Position numbers and translations under genes: made by a program
Assembly (NCBI GenBank): GCA_964586865.1
Contig: CAZPJM010000212.1
Span: forward strand, 1-8,720
Direction of reading: 5' to 3'
Length of the DNA: 8,720 nt
Source of the DNA: REDI01 sp964586865
GTDB taxonomy: Bacteria; Myxococcota_A; UBA796; GCA-2862545
Notes under the pieces: generated by a model
What the model was told of the DNA's origin: nothing
Seen by the model: the letters and a program-made list of their open reading frames with translations, nothing else
Databases searched by the model: none
Part shown: in pieces, positions 7,384 to 8,720 of the stretch
Layout: each line of letters starts with the position of its first letter
Numbering within the stretch: position 1 is the stretch's first letter

Positions 7384-7402
7384 GACCTGCGCGACGACAC
7401 AA
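7373..7402 (-). promoter_or_regulatory. Weak candidate promoter for the TPR gene
   Basis: On the minus strand, TTGTGT (7402-7397) and TATCCA (7378-7373) are 18 bases apart, in the least GC-rich part of the gap. Each hexamer matches only three of six sigma-70 consensus positions. If used, transcription would start near 7366 with a leader of about 60 bases. The spacing and place are sensible, but the match is poor. Confidence 0.2.
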
Positions 7403-7411
7403 GAGCGACGG

Positions 7412-7438
7412 GCGGACCCCGCCTGCCCCCGGGTCCGC
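7412..7438 (-). terminator. Hairpin after the MCE gene, candidate terminator
   Basis: GCGGACCC (7412-7419) and GGGTCCGC (7431-7438) form a perfect 8-bp, almost all-GC stem with an 11-base loop. It lies about 90 bases past the MCE stop and before the candidate TPR promoter. Reading on the minus strand, the stem is followed by CCGTCGCTCTTGTGTCG, which is only mildly T-rich. It could separate the MCE transcript from the TPR gene. Confidence 0.35.
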
Positions 7439-7527
7439 GGCTCGACGGGCCTCCCCTTCCCGCAGCCGGGCGCGGCGCACCGGGGTCGGCGGAGCCACCC
7501 GATCGCGGCCCGCCCGGCCCCCCGCCG

Positions 7528-8720
7528 TCAGAAGTTCAGGGGGAGGGTGGCGAAGAGGAGCTTGATGTCGTTGTCGGTGAAGTGCAGGCCGGCACCGACG
7601 AAGCCGGTGACGTAGCCGTAGCGGATCCCCGGCACGATGTTCTCGGTGCCCGCCTCGAAGAACAGGCCGTCCACGGGCTCGTAGCGGAGGAAGAGCCGCG
7701 TGTTCAGGCCGATCACGTCCGGATCCTCGACCACCGGGTAGCCGCCGAAGGTGAAGTCGAAGACGTCGGCGTGGAACTGGAAGCGGTCGTCGGGGCCGTA
7801 GACCGTCATGCCGGCGCCGCCGCTGCTCTCCCGCACCCCGAGGCGGAAGGAGACGTTCCGCCACCGCTTGTTGATGAGGAAGGAGTAGCGGAAGTTCTGC
7901 GTGACGCGCCACTCCCGGTAGAAGAGCGGATCACCGCCCGTGAAGCGGCCCGGGATCTGGTACTCGTCCAGGCTGATGGCGCCGATGGGGTGGGCGATGA
8001 ACTCGAAGGTGTACCAGAAGTCCTCCTGGGACTTGAGGTGCACCCCGATGGCGTGACTCGAGATCAGGTTGTACCGGTTCCGGCCATCGGGCGGGAAGAG
8101 CTCGCGGGCCCGTGCCTCGGTGAGGCGCTCGCCGTCGGGCCCGCGGGTGGGGTTGGTGCCCACGTAGCCCCGGTTCCAGTTGTAGACCTCGGCCTGGAGC
8201 CCCGAGAAGCTCTCGATCACCTCGTTCGTGTTCTCGATGGTGTCGTTGAGCGCGTCGACCGTCTCCCGGTCGTTGATGAGGGCGCCCACCGTGCCCTCGC
8301 CCCGGTCCACCTTGCCCGTGATGCTCTCGACATTGTCGAGGGAGCGCTGGAGGGTGTCGGTGGCGTCCTTGATCTTGTCGAACTCCTCGTCGAGGTCGCG
8401 GCCCGACTCGTCGACCACGCCCTCGAGCGACTCGGAGAGGCGGCGCACGCTCTCCACGATGGCGCGGATGTCCCGCCGGTTGGCGGCGGCGATCTCGGCC
8501 AGGTCGGCGGTGAGGGCGTCGGTATTGGCCAGGGTGGCCTCGAGGTGCTCGCGGTTGCGGCGGTCCTCGGCCATCTCGCGGAGGACCTCGGTGATGGCCT
8601 TGATGTCCTCGGTGATGAGCTCCACCTGGCGGGTGATCTCGTCCACGTCGCCCGGAGGGTCGCCGTAGGTGATCCGATCCCCGTCGGCGAGGGTGGCGTC
8701 GTCGGTGTCACCCAGGTCGA
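7528..8720 (-). CDS. MCE/MlaD-family protein with C-terminal beta-rich domain, 5' truncated
   Basis: The frame is open from 8718 to the TGA at 7530-7528, giving 396 visible residues; the start is past the right edge. The first visible residues (DATLADGDRITYGD) look like the end of an MCE domain. About 25-170 are long amphipathic helices, with repeated Leu/Ile and Asp/Glu/Arg spacing. Residues 140-150 read GEGTVGALIND, the GxGTxGxLxxD motif common after MCE domains in deltaproteobacterial MlaD-like proteins. Residues about 176-396 are rich in alternating aromatic and polar strands (WYTFEFIAHPIG, FRLGVRESSGGAGM, FHADVFDFTFGGYP), ending LLFATLPLNF with a terminal Phe as in outer-membrane barrels. 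Family knowledge: MCE proteins carry lipids between the inner and outer membranes with an MlaE permease and MlaF ATPase, expected upstream. Barrel or outer-membrane contact for the tail is inference. The GTG at 8646 is an internal Val. Confidence 0.82.
   Translation of the reverse strand, partial: DLGDTDDATLADGDRITYGDPPGDVDEITRQVELITEDIKAITEVLREMAEDRRNREHLEATLANTDALTADLAEIAAANRRDIRAIVESVRRLSESLEGVVDESGRDLDEEFDKIKDATDTLQRSLDNVESITGKVDRGEGTVGALINDRETVDALNDTIENTNEVIESFSGLQAEVYNWNRGYVGTNPTRGPDGERLTEARARELFPPDGRNRYNLISSHAIGVHLKSQEDFWYTFEFIAHPIGAISLDEYQIPGRFTGGDPLFYREWRVTQNFRYSFLINKRWRNVSFRLGVRESSGGAGMTVYGPDDRFQFHADVFDFTFGGYPVVEDPDVIGLNTRLFLRYEPVDGLFFEAGTENIVPGIRYGYVTGFVGAGLHFTDNDIKLLFATLPLNF

Noticed and set aside
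7305..7400. Longer start (GTG 7400) for the TPR protein
   Set aside because: The 32 extra residues (Pro/Ser/Arg-rich) look like non-coding sequence, would overlap the promoter-like region and lack the AGGAG seen before 7304.
7487..7527. CGGCGG/CCGCCG inverted repeat just after the MCE stop
   Set aside because: Arms are only six bases of simple GC sequence with a loop of about 29 bases, easily due to chance. The hairpin at 7412-7438 is better.
7148..7615. 155-residue + strand frame spanning the intergenic gap
   Set aside because: It overlaps both flanking minus strand genes, is Arg/Pro-rich and shows no domain or ribosome binding site that I can support.
8228..8668. 146-residue Ser/Arg-rich frame on the + strand opposite the MCE gene
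   Set aside because: It is antisense to a well-supported coding region, with a composition expected from reading Asp/Glu/Leu codons backwards.

Overview
The window is very GC-rich, with G or C at most third codon positions. It holds four protein-coding genes, two of them cut by the window edges. I see no RNA genes, mobile elements, phage genes, CRISPR arrays or defence genes. Base composition, the giant TPR protein and an MCE (MlaD-type) protein with a long beta-rich tail suggest a Myxococcota or other deltaproteobacteria-like Gram-negative. That placement is inference, because there is no marker gene.

Left part (1-1514, + strand): a two-gene operon. The first gene (5' end outside the window) encodes a membrane protein with a HxxxCxxC zinc-finger motif typical of anti-sigma factors. 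Its stop overlaps the GTG start of the second gene (GTGA). That gene encodes an exported or membrane protein with a signal peptide, a short coiled coil, bactofilin-like beta repeats and four or five C-terminal membrane helices. A partner ECF sigma factor gene would be expected just upstream of base 1.

Middle (1515-7304): a short convergent gap holds a strong hairpin that can serve as a two-way terminator. It is followed, on the minus strand, by one 1912-residue gene for a soluble TPR-repeat protein. This protein has an acidic and proline-rich N-terminus, a charged Ala/Glu/Arg/Lys helix, a long acidic linker with a DNA-level 18-bp tandem repeat, and about 1570 residues of TPR-like helical hairpins. 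The choice of GTG start at 7304 is supported by an AGGAG eight bases upstream.

Right part (7305-8720, minus strand): a 223-base gap with a candidate terminator hairpin, a weak promoter-like pair and a small dyad. Beyond it lies the 3' part of an MCE-family gene: the end of the MCE domain, a long helical region with a GxGTxGxLxxD motif, and a beta-strand-rich C-terminal domain ending in Phe. It probably belongs to a lipid-transport (Mla-like) locus continuing past the right edge.

Taken together, three of the four genes concern the cell envelope. I do not see a clear, wholly new multi-gene system. The most unusual items are the anti-sigma/bactofilin-like pair, the multi-part giant TPR protein and the MCE-beta domain fusion.
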